A DNA stretch of 64,000 nucleotides from Sorex araneus (GCF_027595985.1 NC_073302.1:11180390-11244389), one strand, 5' to 3'; positions 22,437-34,499 are shown, counted from the stretch's first letter. Notes: generated by a model from the letters alone, not told the origin. Program-made: numbers and translations.

Positions 22437-23586
22437 GGGAAAGGCTGTCATGAATGCGGTGGGACTCGTGGGTGACCACACTGACCACCCACCACTGAGT
22501 GCTCCTGACCCTGAGTCCCCGACTCCTGAGTGCACTGCCGTACCTGCTCCCTGCTGGGCCCGGCTCCAGGAACACAGAACACAGCGAAGACCCCAATAAG
22601 ACCCCAACAGGTGAAAGGCTCCCTGCTGCCCCTCGAGCGAAGGAGTGCCAGGAGGGGCCGGAGGGGGGCAGGGAGAGAGGAGGGACTCAGTCTTACCCCT
22701 GATGGGCCCAGGCCCCCTGCTCCCCTCCCCGCACGGGCCCAGCCAGTCCTCACCATACCCTGGCAACACCAACAGGACTTTCACCTGCATCTCATCCGCA
22801 GGAACGGGAGCTCCGGCAGACCAGCAACTCTGCCCAGGCCCCGCTACAAGCTCGTGGGAGACCTGGGCTGTGAGCCCAGCCCCGTCTGGCTGGATCTCCA
22901 GACCCCCCGGGAACCAAGGCCGCCCGGCAGATCTGAGCGGCTCCTGCTGCCGTGGGGATGAGGAGACCCAAGTCCGAGCGACTGCGAGGAGTGCCGGCTG
23001 CCGGGCCTCGGTCACCGCCTTCTTCCAGCTCCGCCACGAGCCCAAGTGCCGAGGGCAGGCGGGAGGAGGGGCGGGAACAGGACTGACCCACAGCAGCCAA
23101 GCGCAAGGTCCAGTGAAAAGGCGGGCGAGAGCAAGGCGGCGGGAGGGGAGGGCCTTTCTCTGCGGGGCGACTCCCCTCCTGAGTCCCGGTGCCAGGGTGT
23201 TTCCATCAGAACCTCTGGGCCCAGAGGGAGCCCCCGAGCCGCAGGCCGGGCAGGAAGCAAGCCCACTGAGCAGGGCTCAGGTGCAGAACAAAGGGCCTGT
23301 GGAAGCGGCAAGGGGTGGCACGGGGGCCACGGGGGGTGGGCGCGGGCAGCAGACCTGGTGCCCAGAGCCAGCTGGCCTTGCCCCGTGCGACCCAGAGCAA
23401 GGCCGCCGGTCTTCCTGGGCGCTGACGATCTGTGCCCAGGGGGGTGGGGGCGTGGAAGAAGAGGGGATCACCTCTCTCTCCCGAAACTGCATCGTCCGCA
23501 CACGGAGGACACGGACGCTGAGAGGGGACGCTCCAGGCAGTGGCCCCCGGAGCAACTTGACAGCGAAACGGGAACATAGGCTCTCG

Positions 23587-23748
23587 GGGCTGGAGCCACA
23601 GCACAGCGGGTAGGACACGCTCCCGCACGCGGCCCACCTGGGTCCCATCCCCCGCAGCCCACCAGGACTCGCCCCTGAGTGCTGGGCCAGGAGCAAGCCC
23701 CGAGCACAGCTGGATGTGGCCCCAAAGCAAGGGAAGCAAGAGTCTGGG
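23587..23748 (+). mobile_element. Old A-type SINE
   Basis: Head GGGGCTGGAGCCACAGCACA, CpG-decayed B box (GGGTCCCATCCC) and GATGTGGCCCCAAAGC end. Confidence 0.8.
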
Positions 23749-23923
23749 CTGCGGAGGCAGCCAATCGGGACGGAGCAGCGGACTCCCTGGCTTCCTCCCC
23801 TGTGACCCGGAAGCGTAACTTCAGCTTTCCCACCCCCAGGCTCCTCACCTGCTACAGACCCCTCACAGGAGCCCTTCTTGGCTCCACAAAAATACTCAGA
23901 CAACCGTGAAGACATACACAAGA

Positions 23924-24100
23924 TTTTTTTTTTCTTTTTGGGTCAGTCCTCACCCGGCAATGCTCAGGGGTTACTCCTGGCTCTGCACTCAGGAATTACT
24001 CCTGGCGGTGCTCAGGGGACCATATGGGATGCTGGGAATCGAACCCGGTTGGCCGCGTGCAAGGCAAATGCCCTCCCTGCTGTGCTATCACTCCAGGTCC
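23924..24100 (-). mobile_element. A-type SINE
   Basis: Antisense copy with a small insertion in the distal body (GTCAGTCCTCACCCGGC). The head side ends GCTATCACTCCAGG. Confidence 0.9.
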
Positions 24101-24712
24101 ACATCTTAATAACCTTAAGATATTATTAAGATTAAAAATAGAAGCCAGTTGTGGGACTCAGCTACTCGACACTGGCTGGGTGTTGCTAGAACAACTGGGG
24201 GGCACCTGGGGTTGAACCGAGTGGCCAGCGGGCCCTGCCCCAGAGCTGCCCCTTCTGACTTCCCAGCAGGGCCCCCTCCTCTCCGCTGCCCTCACGCCCC
24301 TGGTAGCCAGTTGTGGCATCCAGTCAGCTCGGTGGCGCCAGGGGACGACTGAACAAACAGGGCCCCGAACTGAAGGGAATGACAAACCACAACACCCGGA
24401 AGGCCTTTTGCAACCACGGGAAGTTCGTTCCCTGTCTCTCGAGTACGTAAGCCTGGCGCTGCTTTGCCGTAAACCGCGTCTTCTCCCTGCAGAGGCTCTC
24501 AGAGCGCGCACGGGTCTGGTTCTTCCGTACGGCCCCGCGAGCTCACTCGCCCTCCAAGGGCTGTGCCCCTCCCCCGCTATGGTGTGCAATGGGCAGAGAG
24601 GCGGGGCTCCCACAGCCAGCTCCAGCTGGTCCCGTGACCCCAGCGTGCCGGAGCGACAAACACCAGTCATGTAAAACATATTCTCATATAGAGGTGTGTA
24701 TGTGCATCTTTA

Positions 24713-24830
24713 GTTTTGCTTGGAGGGGGGGGGTAGGTACACCCAACTGTGATGGGACCATACGGGGTAGAACCCAGGCTGACTGCATATAAGGCAAGCA
24801 CCCTACCCTCTGTACCATCTTGTCTCGCCC
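24713..24830 (-). mobile_element. Old SINE, internally deleted
   Basis: Body largely missing. AGAACCCAGGCTGACTGCAT and GCAAGCACCCTACCCTCTGT identify head and B-box side. Confidence 0.6.
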
Positions 24831-24952
24831 TGTACATAAAAGATGTTCCTTTTTTTTTTTTAACTCTGGAAGGCCATATATTAAATTTACTGAGAGAAAT
24901 TTTTCTGAGATTACCTGGAGAACAGTAAAGTAACTTATTCTTTTCTGTAGGA

Positions 24953-25113
24953 TTTATTTATTTGGTTTTTGAGCCACACCCAGTGGATCTCAGGGGTTAC
25001 TCCTGGCTCTGTGCTCAGGGATCACTCCCAACAGTGCATAGGGGGGCCAAATGGGATGCTGGGTCAGCCACATGGAGAGCAAGCACCCTACCCACTACAT
25101 TATCTCTCCGGCC
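24953..25113 (-). mobile_element. Old A-type SINE
   Basis: TTTATTTATTTGGTTTTTGA tail side, ACTCCTGGCTCTGTGCTCAG body, and a deleted B box; head side ends TTATCTCTCCGGCCCC. Confidence 0.8.
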
Positions 25114-25183
25114 CCTTTCTGTCAAATTTAAACACTTGCAATAAATATCAATTATTTTTACAATTTAAAGAAGAGAAAGATGA

Positions 25184-25356
25184 TGGGGCTGGAGAGACAG
25201 TGCAGTGGACAGGGCACTTGCTTTGCACGTGGCCAACTGGTTTTGATCCACAGCAGCCCTACGGTTTGCCCAGCCCCGCCAGGAGCGATTCCCTGAGCAC
25301 AAAGGCAGAGATAAACCCTGAGCACCACTTTGATGGCTCCAAAACTAAAACTAAAT
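25184..25356 (+). mobile_element. Old A-type SINE with TSD
   Basis: GGGGCTGGAGAGACAGTGCA head. The CTTTGATGGCTCC end replaces the usual GTGTGGCCC. TSD AGAAAGATGA at 25174-25183 and 25357-25366. Confidence 0.85.
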
Positions 25357-25366
25357 AGAAAGATGA

Positions 25367-26095
25367 AAATCGTACTTCTGAAAGTCTAGCATTTGGAATA
25401 TATAAAGGACTCTAATAACTCAAGGAGAGGACAATTCCACTAAAAACGGGCAAAGAACTTGAGCAAACACTTCCAAAGATGTACATACCAGTGGCAAACC
25501 AGAAAAGATGTTTCCCATCTCTGTTCACAGAGAAATGAATGCAAATTAAGGCAATAACAATGTAAACTAAGATACCAAGTGTGGACTAGGAGATGGAGCC
25601 ACCAGAACCTTTACATGTCACTGACGGGAACATCAAAGACAGTGTCCCTGCGAACACTTGTGCAGCCCGTGACACAGCAAACCCCACTCAAATGTCCAGA
25701 CCCAGGGGGAAAGCGGACTGGCCTTGCCTGTGTGTAGCCCGGGCTCAGTGCCCGGCGCTGCCAAAAATAAAAAACAGACCCAAATCTACAGTCCCAGGGG
25801 AACACGGCCCTCGTTTCTAGCAAGTCTTGTGCAACAATATTCCCAGCAGCTTATTCATAACAGCACCACAGAGGAAACGAGCCAAGCGTCCGGTGCAGCC
25901 ACACCTGGACACTCCCAGGGGCTCTCTGGCCGGAAGCCGGGGCCTCGGTTAGGCTGTACGAAGAGGCTGTCACCGAAGACCCCCGACCGTGTGATTCCAT
26001 GGATAGGAAACATCCCCCGTGGGGAAAGGAAGGAAATGAAAACCACACCAGTGGGTGCCTGGCCTGGCCCGGGCAGGGACCGAGTGGAGGGTTCC
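25367..26095 (+). mobile_element. Old L1 ORF2 remnant
   Basis: ACTAAAAACGGGCAAAGAAC, GATGTACATACCAGTGGCAA, GAATGCAAATTAAGGC and later CAGCTTATTCATAACAGC and GTGTGATTCCATGGATAGG follow the order of the 3' third of L1 ORF2. A C-type SINE interrupts it. Confidence 0.65.
25705..25784 (+). mobile_element. C-type 80-bp tRNA-Ala-like SINE with TSD
   Basis: A head-only element: CCTTGCCTGTGTGTAGCCC, GGGCTCAGTGCCCGGCGC, then a short AAAAATAAAAAA tail. It sits between copies of CAGACCCA (25697-25704 and 25785-25792), so it moved as such a short unit. Confidence 0.6.
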
Positions 26096-26514
26096 ACAGC
26101 CCTCAGACACACCACTAGCCACTGAGCGTGCCCTTCACGTGGGCGAGTGACATCTCGTGACAGCCGTGGCCCAGGGTGCGGCCTGAGGCTGGTGGAGAGA
26201 GGAAGGAGACCCAGTGTGTGGGAGCTCGAGTTTTTGGATCACCCTTGTCGCGTACTTAAAAAAAACCCCGAAAATTCATACAACAGTCGCATCCCATGTT
26301 TGAAAAAAAAAAAAAGAATCGTATGGAGTCTGTGACATTTATACGGGGGCTCAGGCCTAAACCCTGCGAGTCCTCTCTTTCTAAATCTGTGACCCGCCCA
26401 GCAGCAATCCCGGGCATTCTCCCTCTGAAGTCCACGCAGAATCTGACTACTCCCCACCAGCTCCGTGGTCACCACACCAGTCCAGCCCACCCGTCCCCTG
26501 GCCTTCCTGGAGAG

Positions 26515-27035
26515 AAGGAGGCAGAGGGAGGGAGATGGGAGAGAGAGGGACAGAGGGAGAAGGAGAGGGAGAGAAAGGGGGAGAGGGGAGAGAGAAGGGG
26601 GAAAGAGAGAGAGAGACAGAGAGAGAGTGCGTGCGAGAGCGAAAGAGAGCGAGAGAGAGCACGAGAGAGATAAAGAATGCGCAAGAGCGAGCAAGAGAGC
26701 GAGCAAGAGTGCGTGCACGCGTGAGAGAGAGCGCGCGCAAAAGAGAGAGTGCGAGAGAGTGTGAGAGAGCAAGAGAGCGCGAGCGACAGAGAACGAGAGT
26801 GCGAGAGAGTGAGAGTGAGCGAGAGCGTGAGAGAGAGCAAGAGGCTAGAGCGCGAGAGAACGAGAGAGAGTGCGAGAGAGCACACGCATGAGAGAATGCG
26901 TGAGAGCGCAGGAGGGAGAGCGCATGCGTGCGCAAGAGAGCAAGCAAGATCGAGCGCGTGCGCACGAGAGAGCACGAGTTGAGAGCGCACACGAGAGAGC
27001 GAGCGTGAGTGCACAAGAGAGAGAGAGCACAGAGA

Positions 27036-27078
<43 letters not shown>
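26515..27078 (+). repeat. 560-bp GA-rich imperfect array
   Basis: Almost pure purine (GAGAGA with GCGAGA, GTGCGA and CACGAGA variants). It begins as GGAGAGGGAGA, passes through CpG-containing GCGAGAGAGC variants and ends in a uniform (GA)n at 27040-27075. On the MRRF transcript it would be a long CU-rich tract. Confidence 0.92.
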
Positions 27079-27675
27079 TTTCAAAAGCAGTCAGAGCCTA
27101 CCAGTCCCTGGCTCAAAACCCCACACACGACCCGCAGACACACAGGCACACGCAGGCACACGCAGAAGCAGCCGGCCTGGAACGAGCCGCGTGCGTGGTC
27201 TGGCCTCCCCCCTCCTCTGGGCTCGGTTTCTGTTTCTCTCCCCTCGCTGCTGCTCCGTGCCCTGCCCCAGTGTCACGCAGAGGCAGAACGGACTCTCCCA
27301 CCACCAGGTCTCTGCTCAGATGCCCCCTCCTCCCCGAAGCCCTCCGCAAACACACGACTTGGCCACGGCACTGCCCTCACCGCCCCTACCCCGTGGCCTT
27401 ACTGCCTTTCAGTCCGCGGAGAGAAAAGCACTCCTGCTGACATACACCGTGGGAGTGATGATGATTCACGGCCGTGTGCGCGTCAAGTGGGCCGTGCATG
27501 AGACAGAAGCAGAGCCCACCCTTCAGAGAGTGAGGCGGCCACGGGAACCACTGCCGCCCCGCAGCTGCCCACCAGCCCTGGGGAGACGCGAGCCAAGCCG
27601 CCAAAACTCAGGGTACCCCGGGCTGCTCCCTGTTGAACACTGGGGTGCCATGGGGACGGCCCACCCCCACCACTT

Positions 27676-27843
27676 TTTTTTGGGGGGGTCACACCCAGCA
27701 ATGCTCAGGGTTACTCCTGGCTCTGCACTCAGGAATTACTCCTGGCAGTGCTCAGGGGACCATATGGGATGCTGGGAATTGAACCCAGGTCGGCCCCGTG
27801 CAAGGCAAACGCCCTACCTGCTGTGCTATCGCTCCAGCCCCCT
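27676..27843 (-). mobile_element. A-type SINE with TSD
   Basis: Antisense full-length copy with a perfect 14-bp TSD CACCCCCACCACTT at 27662-27675 and 27844-27857. Confidence 0.94.
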
Positions 27844-28344
27844 CACCCCCACCACTTCTTGACTACCCTCTGCAGAGATGCCAGGCCAACAAAAATCCCA
27901 GTGACACTGGGCTTTCTCGGGCTGAGAACTCTGGGGTCTTCTTGGAGTGAGGGCGGGCAGCGGGCCCCGGCCCTGAATGCCGGGAGCCCCGGCAGCCACA
28001 CCCACACCCCACAGCCGCTACCACGGAAACAACAGCCCCGCCTCACAGGGTCACCCCTAACCTCAAAGAGACGCCAGCCGAGCGACGCCGAGCCCCGAAG
28101 CTCATCAGCCCAGTCCCACAGGTCCTGGAGTCCCTGGAGCACGTGGGTGTGTACGTGGCCACGCCACACCTCTAAATTCCACAGAGCTGACGGCCCAGTA
28201 GGAGTACAGCAAACTACACGGGAGAGTCGCACAGGAACCAACTGAGCGTAAGAAACAAGGACAACACAGGAAGCTTGGGAAACCCCCAGACAGCGGCTTT
28301 AGTATCTCACTGTGAGATAAAACAATTTTCACAAAATCTCTTCT

Positions 28345-28570
28345 GCTGGAGTGTTTCTGGATGATCCACTGGCCATTTTATTGTAATAAGCAATATCTTG
28401 TGCCTGCTAAGGGGGCAGGCATGGGGGGGGGGAGTGGGGACAATGGTGGAGGAGAGGTCACACTGGTGGTGGGACTGTGTTGGAACAATGATGCTCAAAA
28501 CAACTGTATCATGGACAATTTTGTAAACCACAGCGGTTACAAAGTTGTTTTTTTTTGAATTTTTATAAAA
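28345..28570 (+). mobile_element. Old LINE 3' end
   Basis: GGTGGTGGGACTGTGTTGGA, ATCATGGACAATTTTGTAAA and a poly-G run (28422-28431), sharing the layout of the copies at 12100 and 42545. Confidence 0.5.
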
Positions 28571-28583
28571 TAGAGGGCTGGCG

Positions 28584-28750
28584 GGGGCTGGAGCACAGCG
28601 GGGAAGGCATCTGCCTTGCATGCAGCCAACCCGGGTTCGATTCCCAGCATCCCATATGGTCCCTGAGCACCGCCAGGAGTAATTCCTGAGTGCAGAGCCA
28701 GGAGTAACCCCTGAGCATCACCATGTGTGACCCAAAAAGAAAAAAAAAAT
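28584..28750 (+). mobile_element. A-type SINE with head deletion
   Basis: The A box is shortened (GGAGCACAGCGGGG, missing GATAG). B box GGTTCGATTCCC and body are normal. Confidence 0.88.
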
Positions 28751-28759
28751 TTTTTTAAA

Positions 28760-29583
28760 GAGGACTGGCCTTTTTGGAAAACAATATGGATGTTTCTCAA
28801 AAAACTAGAAATTGAGCTCCCATTTGATTCACCAATACCATTTCTAGGAATATATCCTGGAGATGCAAAGAAATAAAGTAGAAATGACATCTGCACTTGT
28901 ACGTTTATTGCAGCACTATTTACAATGCCAGAATCTGGAAAAATCCCAAGTGCCCGAAAACAGATGACTGTTTAAAGAAACTTTGGTACATCTACACAAT
29001 GGAATACTATGCAGCTGTTAGAAAAGATGAAATCATAAAATTTGCATAAATAAGTGGATGGACATGGAGAGTATCAAGCTAAGTGAAAGGAGTCAGAGAG
29101 TGAAGTACAGACACAGAATCACAGAATGACTACACTCATTTGTGGAATATAAAGTAACATAATGGGAGACTGGCACCCAAGGATAGCAGAGATAAGGGCC
29201 AGGAGGATAGCTCCATGGCTTGGAAGCCGGACTCACAGGCTGGCAGAAAAGGCTGCTGGGATAGAGAAGGGACCACTAAGTTAATGATAGCTGGAGGGCC
29301 CACTCAGGATGGGAGATGCATGCTGAAAGTAGACTATGGACCAAACATGATGGACACTTAGTACGTGTATTGCAAACCATAGCAGCTGGGAGAAGAGAGA
29401 GAGTAAAAAGGAATGTGCCTGCCACAGAGGTAGGTGGTGAGGGGGTGGGGTGGGGGTGGCGGGAGGGATCCTGGGAGCATTGGTGGTAGAGACCCGGCAC
29501 TGCTGGAGGGGTGGGCACTCGATCATTGTATGAAATGTAATCAGGAAAGTTTGTGTGCTTGTAAAAAATAAATAAATAAACGA
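28760..29583 (+). mobile_element. L1 3' end, 5'-truncated
   Basis: Starts in the last ~90 codons of ORF2 (TTTTTGGAAAACAATATGG) and contains CAATGGAATACTATGCAGC. It then has a ~400-bp 3' UTR with a G-rich tract (29440-29465) and a TAAATAAATAAA tail. The ORF2 part is frameshifted and broken. Confidence 0.85.
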
Positions 29584-29750
29584 GGGCTGGAGCAACAGTT
29601 GAGGGGATAGTTTGCCTTGCGTATGGCCGCCTTGTGCTTGGTCTCCAGCATCCCAGAGAGTCCCCTGAGCCCACCAGGAGTAATTTCCAAGTGCAGAGTC
29701 AGGAGAAAGCCCTGAGCATCGACAGGTGTGGCCCCGAGGGTGGGGGGAGT
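29584..29750 (+). mobile_element. Old A-type SINE
   Basis: Abuts the L1 tail. GCAACAGTTGAGGGGATAG head and CAGGTGTGGCCCCGAGGG end. Confidence 0.8.
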
Positions 29751-30216
29751 GAGGACAAATCTCATCAAAGAAGGCAATGATGCACTGCTAAATTTTCACA
29801 AAGTACAGAACGAGGATGTATAATACTTAAATACTTAAAGTGTATATATTCTTACAAGAAAAGGGAAACCGGGGAAACAGCCACGTTTGATTTGTGCCCA
29901 AAACTGTGCTGAAAACCAAGCGCTCAGCATGCCTGCCTATGACCAACAGGATGGTGCCATTTGGCCTTTTCACTTAATTCTCCTTAAAATAAAACCCACG
30001 GGGACACTGGAGGGGAGTCGAGCGAGAGGACAGACGTGGAAGGGGCCTCTGCGGGGGATCCTTTCAGCTCGCTTACAGCCAGGGCAGCCCCCGGCCCCCT
30101 GAGCAGCTTCCTGGTTGCCGCCACTGCCAGGAACAGTGGGGAAGGGAGGGGGCTCTTGTGTCTGTGGGTACAGTGAGGGCCCTGGAGAGGTGAGACAGAA
30201 AACTGACTCAATCAAA

Positions 30217-30928
30217 ACAAACTTATTGCAGCACAGTTTACAATAACCAGAATCTGCAAAAAGCCCGAGTGCCCGAGAACAGATGACTGGTTAAAGAAAC
30301 TCTGGTACATCTACACAATGGAATACTATGCAGCTGTCAGAAGAGATAAAATCATGAAATTTGCATATAAGTGGATGGACATGGAGAGCATCATGCTAAG
30401 CGAAATGAGTCAGAGCGAGAGGGACAGACATTCCACTCATTTGTGGAATGCAAAGTAACATTTGTGGAATATAAAGTAACATAATGGGAGACTAACACCT
30501 AAAGACAGCAGAGATAAGGGCCAGGAGGATCACGCCATGGTTTGGAAGCCGGCCCCACGTGCTGAGGGAAAAGGCGGTTGGGATGGAGAAGGAACCACTA
30601 AGTCAATGATGACTGGAGGAATCACCCAGGATGGGAGATGTGTGCTGAAAGTAGACCAAAGACCAAACACGATGACCCCTCAGTATCTGTATCGCAAACC
30701 ATAATGCCCAAAATGAGAGAGAGTGTAAGACGGATTGTGCCTGCCCCAGAGGCAGGGAGTGGGGTGGGGTGGGGTGGGGGTGGGGGGAACACTGGGAACA
30801 TTGGTGGTGGAAACTGTGCACTGGTGGAGGGATGGGGGCTCGAGCACTGTGTGACTGAAATGTAATCATGCAAGTTTGTAACTACCTCATGGTGGTCCAA
30901 TAAAACTCCTTAAAATACATAAATAAAT
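30217..30928 (+). mobile_element. L1 3' end, 5'-truncated
   Basis: Starts even later in ORF2 (TTATTGCAGCACAGTTTACA). The 3' UTR carries GGTGGGGTGGGGTGGGG at 30760-30790, and the tail ends ACATAAATAAATGC. A small duplication, TTTGTGGAATGCAAAGTAAC then TTTGTGGAATATAAAGTAAC, lies at 30439-30481. Confidence 0.87.
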
Positions 30929-31478
30929 GCATAAGCAAACTTCCAGGGCTCCTGACCAAGGGGAGGAGTGAGGTTCCAGAGAGTCCCACTCCGGGTGGGC
31001 GAGAGCAGGACTTGACAGAGCAGAGCGTCAGGCCTGCTCAGCCAGGGCTACCCTCAGCCTGGAGCAGCCACTTCCCTCATCAGTCAGATGCTGACAAACA
31101 GCATCCCGGGGATCCGAGCATCATGTCTGTCACGGGGAGGGTGAGGGGGGGCAGGGGGTGCTGGGTGAGTAAAAAGGATCCAGAGTTTGAGTACCTAAGA
31201 AGGAACTATTTTGGTGACTCCAGATTAAGGGAATATTTAGATGGTCTGCCTGGGCGACCAACCTCCCAAGATACGAGGGCGCTGGCTAGCAAGGAACCGA
31301 GAGCTTGGCCAGGGGGTGTATCCCGCAGGGCCAGAGTGCCTGGCCTGACAGGTGCAAGGCACTGACCTGGGCCCCAGCACCGGTGAAGCCCACGTGTCAT
31401 GGGCCGGAGCACTGAACCTCGGGCCTGGGTGCCCAAGAATCACTTGAAAGACCCCTCCCCATCATAAAAAAAAAAGGA

Positions 31479-31646
31479 GGGGCTGGCGTGATAGCACAGC
31501 GGTAGGCGTTTGCCTTGCACGTGGCCAACCCGGGTTCGATTCCCAGCATCCCATATGGTCCCCTGAGCACCGCCAGGAGTAATTCCTGAGTGAAGAGCAG
31601 GAGTAACCCCTGCATTGCCAGGTGTGACCCAAAAAGAAAAAAAAAA
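31479..31646 (+). mobile_element. A-type SINE
   Basis: Full length with minor deletions (AGCGGTAGGC; GAAGAGCAGG). It is bordered by A-rich AAAAAAAAAAGGA on both sides, probably the TSD. Confidence 0.92.
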
Positions 31647-32140
31647 GGAAACAAAAGCTATCTACATCCACGGCCAATGAGGGACGTGTAGACCGCAACA
31701 ATCCTTTACGGAGGAAAATCGCGAGGAGACATCCATGCTGCCACACACAGCTGGATCCCTGAGCCGAGAGGAGACGGCCTGGGGACAAGGAGCACGCAAG
31801 CGCCACGCGTGCTGTGTGGCTGCCCTGGGGAGGCCTGGCCTAGTGGCCCAGTCAGACTACGTGAGATGGCAGGCAGCAGAGGAGCGTGCTGGCGGAGATC
31901 CCGCAGGCCGGGAGAAGACCGAGCTCAGGGCACCGGGGCGGGCAGAGACGGAGCTTGCCGACTCGCTGGCCCGAGCAAGGCCCTCCGAGCAGGAGCGGCA
32001 GCTGTCCCTAGAACAAGACAGGAAATTCCAGAGACACCACTCGGACCCTCCCGGCTCCCAAACTCAGAACACCAGCTCTGCAGTGAGGCGTCTGTCGAGC
32101 GTCTGGAAAGCCGTGAGCACCTCTCTGAAAGTCAGTTTCC

Positions 32141-32455
32141 CGGGGCTGGAGCGACAGCACAGGCGTTTGCCTTGCGCGCGGCCAACCCAGGTTCCATTCC
32201 CAGCACCCTATATGGTCCCCCGAGCACCGCCAGGAGTGATTCCTGAGTGCATGAGCCAGGAGTAACCCCTGAACATCACGGGGTATGACCCAAAAAGCAA
32301 AAACAAAAAAACAAAAACAAACAAAGAGAGAGCCAGGCTCAGGGTCCGAGCCACAGCACCTGCTGACCCCAAGCACCGCCAGGAGTAATTCCTGAGTGCA
32401 TGAGCCAGGAGTAACCCCTGTGCATCGCCGGGTGTGACCCAAAAAGCAAAAAAAA
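32141..32455 (+). mobile_element. Dimeric A-type SINE in one TSD pair
   Basis: First unit 32141-~32326 is nearly complete. A second unit at ~32335-32455 has most of its head deleted (CCACAGCACCTGCTGACCCC) but a normal body and tail. Only one TSD pair, AAAGTCAGTTTCC, brackets both (32128-32140 and 32456-32468). The target itself looks MIR-like. Confidence 0.85.
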
Positions 32456-33659
32456 AAAGTCAGTTTCCTCACCTGAGGAAGGGAGTGAGGTTTCTGCCCA
32501 CTGGGAAGGCCGAGACGAGAGCATCAGCGGGGCACTGCTCACCCTCTGACCTCTCTCAGTGTCCCCGAGACCTACAAAAGTGAGGCCCATTGATGCCGGC
32601 AGGCGAGCTCTCAGGGACCCAGGGCAGTGGGGACAGTCACCACTGTCACACAGCAAGAAGAGCCAGAATGCAATGAATCCCACGACTCTGTGACCAAACA
32701 GCACCACGACCACCACTGCTCGTTCCCCGAACAGTGCGTCCTGTCCTCACTCTACCTCTCCTGAAATGCTGCCTGCACAGAAAATTCACATTTTCCAGAA
32801 AACTCACATTGGACTGCCTATTAGTACCCAATACTTAGATAACTGCTAAGTCAGATTACTTGACCTATTTTTAAAATTTCAGCGTTAGCTGTTACTTCAT
32901 TTATTTTTATATGGAAAGCCCTAGAAGGCAGCAAGCTGCCTGAGTGAAAGGCTGGTCTGGAGTCATGGGAAAGTCACTGCCAAATCTGAGGCGAACTCCG
33001 GTCCTCTTTATGTCAAAATCAGCCTTTATTCTCTCACGCCACACCGACTCAATAATAAAGAACAGATCGTTCATTTTTTATCTGGAAAACTACCAAACGG
33101 ACGATTCAGTCAGGGGCCTCGTGACCTCCCCACCTTGTCAGGGAGAAGAAAGTCTGTAAAAAATGAGGCTTGCGGGAGCAGACGGTTTTGGTCCGTCAAC
33201 TTTCTCTTGGATTACACCCATTAACCAACATAAAGTAATGAGAACTATAATGTAACAGATCCCCACGTCTGTGGAAGGCCGAGTGAACCTCACCGATCCC
33301 TCAGACTTATGTACAAAGCACCCAGGGCGATCGTTAACTCCCGAGGGGCCGTGGAATCATACATCAGCTAGACTCTGAAAGAAAAGCAGGACCATCTTGG
33401 CATTTGAAGGCATAAATTCATAGTACCACGGAAATCTGGTTCTAGCAGAGCGCAAGGGGCACTGAAAACCATCCCTTCATCTGGGCAGGGAGGCTACAGG
33501 AGACCCTGGAGGTCTTCACTGACATTTAAGGCGGATCGGGGAGGCAGAGCTGAAGAACACACCTACCCAGTACCACCCACTCTGCTTGCCTAGCTCGCTT
33601 CAAGTGTCCAGGAGTAGACGCAGCCCTTTCTTAATTACCTACTTCTCGAGAGAATACGG

Positions 33660-33800
33660 GAGAGAGAACAGGAGCCCTCAAAACAGCAAAACTCAGATTC
33701 AAACCCTGACTGCCACTCACTGGCCGTGTGCTCTTGTGCAAGTCCCTTAACTCTACTATAAACTTTAAGTGCACAAATAAACCGTCGGTTATAGGAACAA
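33660..33800 (+). mobile_element. MIR relic
   Basis: GATTCAAACCCTGACTGCCA, CTCACTGGCCGTGTGCTCTT and GTGCAAGTCCCTTAACTC are a clear MIR core. Confidence 0.8.
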
Positions 33801-34334
33801 AGTGCCCGGCAGATGGCCGAGGAGACCCAAGAAGGCGCCCGTGAAACCTGCACCCCCCAATACCCGGCACGGAGCCTGCCCGGGTGCTCATTTGCAGACG
33901 ACTGGAGGAGCAGATCAACGGACTGACAAGCAGGGCAGACGCGGGTCTACCGGGATCTTAGACACGCGACTCTGAGGCACAGACACTAGACGATGCCCCC
34001 GCTGCTGATGAACAACCACGCACTAGAGTCAGACGGTCTGTCTCCGGCCCCTGAGCAGGAACAGAGTCCAGGGTTGAGTTCCTGGGCGCATCCACGCCCC
34101 CTGGCCTTAGGCCCTGGTTTCAGTGCACATTCGGGACCTCGGAGACACAACCGCTCTACGCCTTAACTCCAAATCTGGGAGAAGGTACGCCTTGCAGAAA
34201 CTGCACACAAAATAAAGGCATGTGTGTCCACACGCAAAGACGCAACCGCTGTTGCTACTACAGCCTCCTAGCGGTGTGGAGGTTTCGATATCTCTGCCCC
34301 CGGGTCTCACCTTCTGGAATTCTCCGTTCTTCCC

Positions 34335-34450
34335 TCTTCTTGGTGTTTGGTTTTGATTTGACTCAGTTACGCTCGGGGATGAATCCCAAGTCACTGCTGG
34401 TGATGCTCTGGGGACCCGATGGGATGCCAGGATCAACAAGTGTCCCACTG
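34335..34450 (-). mobile_element. Old SINE fragment
   Basis: GTTACGCTCGGGGATGAATC, CTGCTGGTGATGCTCTGGGG and GGGATGCCAGGATCAAC follow the antisense A-type body order. Head end lost. Confidence 0.5.
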
Positions 34451-34499
34451 GCTTCACGCCAGTTCACTTCCTGATTTTTTTTTTTTCACTTCACAGTGC

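Noticed and set aside
22645..23613. 322-codon open frame in GC-rich DNA
   Set aside because: Stop codons are rare at this base composition. The peptide is low-complexity Gly/Arg/Pro, overlaps open frames in other phases, and I recognise no family.
26239..27084. Long Arg/Glu/Ser-rich frames
   Set aside because: Translations of the GA-rich array, not proteins.
31012..31365. 117-codon frame with a YLRRNYFGDSRLREYLDG stretch
   Set aside because: Looks protein-like by eye, but I recognise no family and it lacks splice or promoter context. The flanking sequence has decayed-SINE features (CTGACCTGGGCCCCAGCACC).
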